From assembly GCA_037132275.1 (NCBI GenBank), contig JBAXPK010000090.1, positions 1 through 5,459 on the forward strand: a stretch of DNA of 5,459 nucleotides, in the 5' to 3' direction. The translations under genes and the position numbers were made by a program. The number at the start of each line of letters is the position of its first letter. Within the stretch, counting starts at the first letter, position 1. Positions 5,300-5,459 of this stretch are shown here, piece after piece. The notes beneath the pieces are model-generated. The model was not told the origin of the DNA. It saw nothing but the letters and a program-made list of their open reading frames with translations, and did no database searches. This stretch comes from JAABPW01 sp037132275 (GTDB lineage Bacteria; Verrucomicrobiota; Kiritimatiellia; CAIKKV01; CAITUY01).

Positions 5300-5459
5300 A
5301 TGAGTCCAATCGACAATCAACTAACCCGCCGCTTTATTGAAGACGCCGGCAACACCACCCAGGCTCTTGGGGTTGGTCGTGTCATCGGCCAGATCTTCGC
5401 CTATCTCTACTTCAGCGAGGAGCCTCGCACACTCGACGATATGAAAGAGGCCCTTGGCA
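5300..5459 (+). CDS. GbsR/MarR-family winged-helix transcriptional regulator, N-terminus only (cut by window end)
   Basis: The first 53 codons are visible and the frame is still open at the end of the window. The translation begins MSPIDNQLTRRFIEDAGNTT and continues QALGVGRVIGQIFAYLYFSE, then EPRTLDDMKEALG. The pattern 'F.E..GN.TQ..G.GR..GQI.A.LY.S..P..LDD...ALG' is the N-terminal helix plus first winged-helix helices of GbsR-type MarR-like repressors, which are usually about 160-190 residues. Family members control osmoprotectant uptake, efflux or transport genes; the target here is unknown. An in-frame TGA at 5279-5281 with no other ATG, GTG or TTG after it fixes the start at 5300. There is no clear Shine-Dalgarno sequence (CGTGCGGCATT precedes the start), so translation may be weak or leaderless. 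A dyad at 5244-5270 is a candidate operator. Confidence 0.75.
   Translation, partial: MSPIDNQLTRRFIEDAGNTTQALGVGRVIGQIFAYLYFSEEPRTLDDMKEALG

Overview
The window looks like a chromosomal stretch from a bacterium of the Verrucomicrobiota side of the PVC group, with Kiritimatiellota or Lentisphaerota-like bacteria the best guess. This is an inference. It rests on a secreted beta-helix protein with a 'choice-of-anchor Q' type ending, a DxDxDG...QEYLAGTDP calcium-loop module and a '...YYRITV' C-terminus, and on intergenic regions full of dispersed palindromic repeats. No rRNA, tRNA or marker gene is present to prove the taxon.

Layout. Positions 1-310 hold a copy of a large palindromic repeat element, cut by the window edge. 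Positions 308-2056 (minus strand) encode a secreted peptide-type solute-binding protein of family 5 (YejA/OppA-like). A divergent intergenic region (2057-2756) holds its likely promoter, a second partial copy of the repeat element, smaller hairpins and an AT-rich tract. Positions 2757-4766 (plus strand) encode a secreted right-handed beta-helix protein. Positions 4767-5299 contain a complete copy of the repeat element (about 4823-5164) and then a short leader with a dyad. Positions 5300-5459 are the start of a GbsR/MarR-family regulator, cut by the window end. No operon partner is visible for any of the three genes. The solute-binding protein has no permease or ATPase beside it here.

The most unusual content is the repeat family. 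The complete copy is an imperfect palindrome of about 340 bp centred near 4994. Its long inverted ends enclose two 48-nt hairpins and a central arm, so the single strand could fold into a four-way junction (cloverleaf). Both side hairpins, and the middle of the central arm in degenerate form, carry the same tip motif GGAGTACC. The stem bases between tip and foot differ between copies while pairing is largely kept. Copies lie directly downstream of both full genes, and one copy end overlaps the stop codon of the solute-binding protein gene. No transposase is present, so this is best described as a non-autonomous, MITE/REP-like element of unknown mobilising enzyme.
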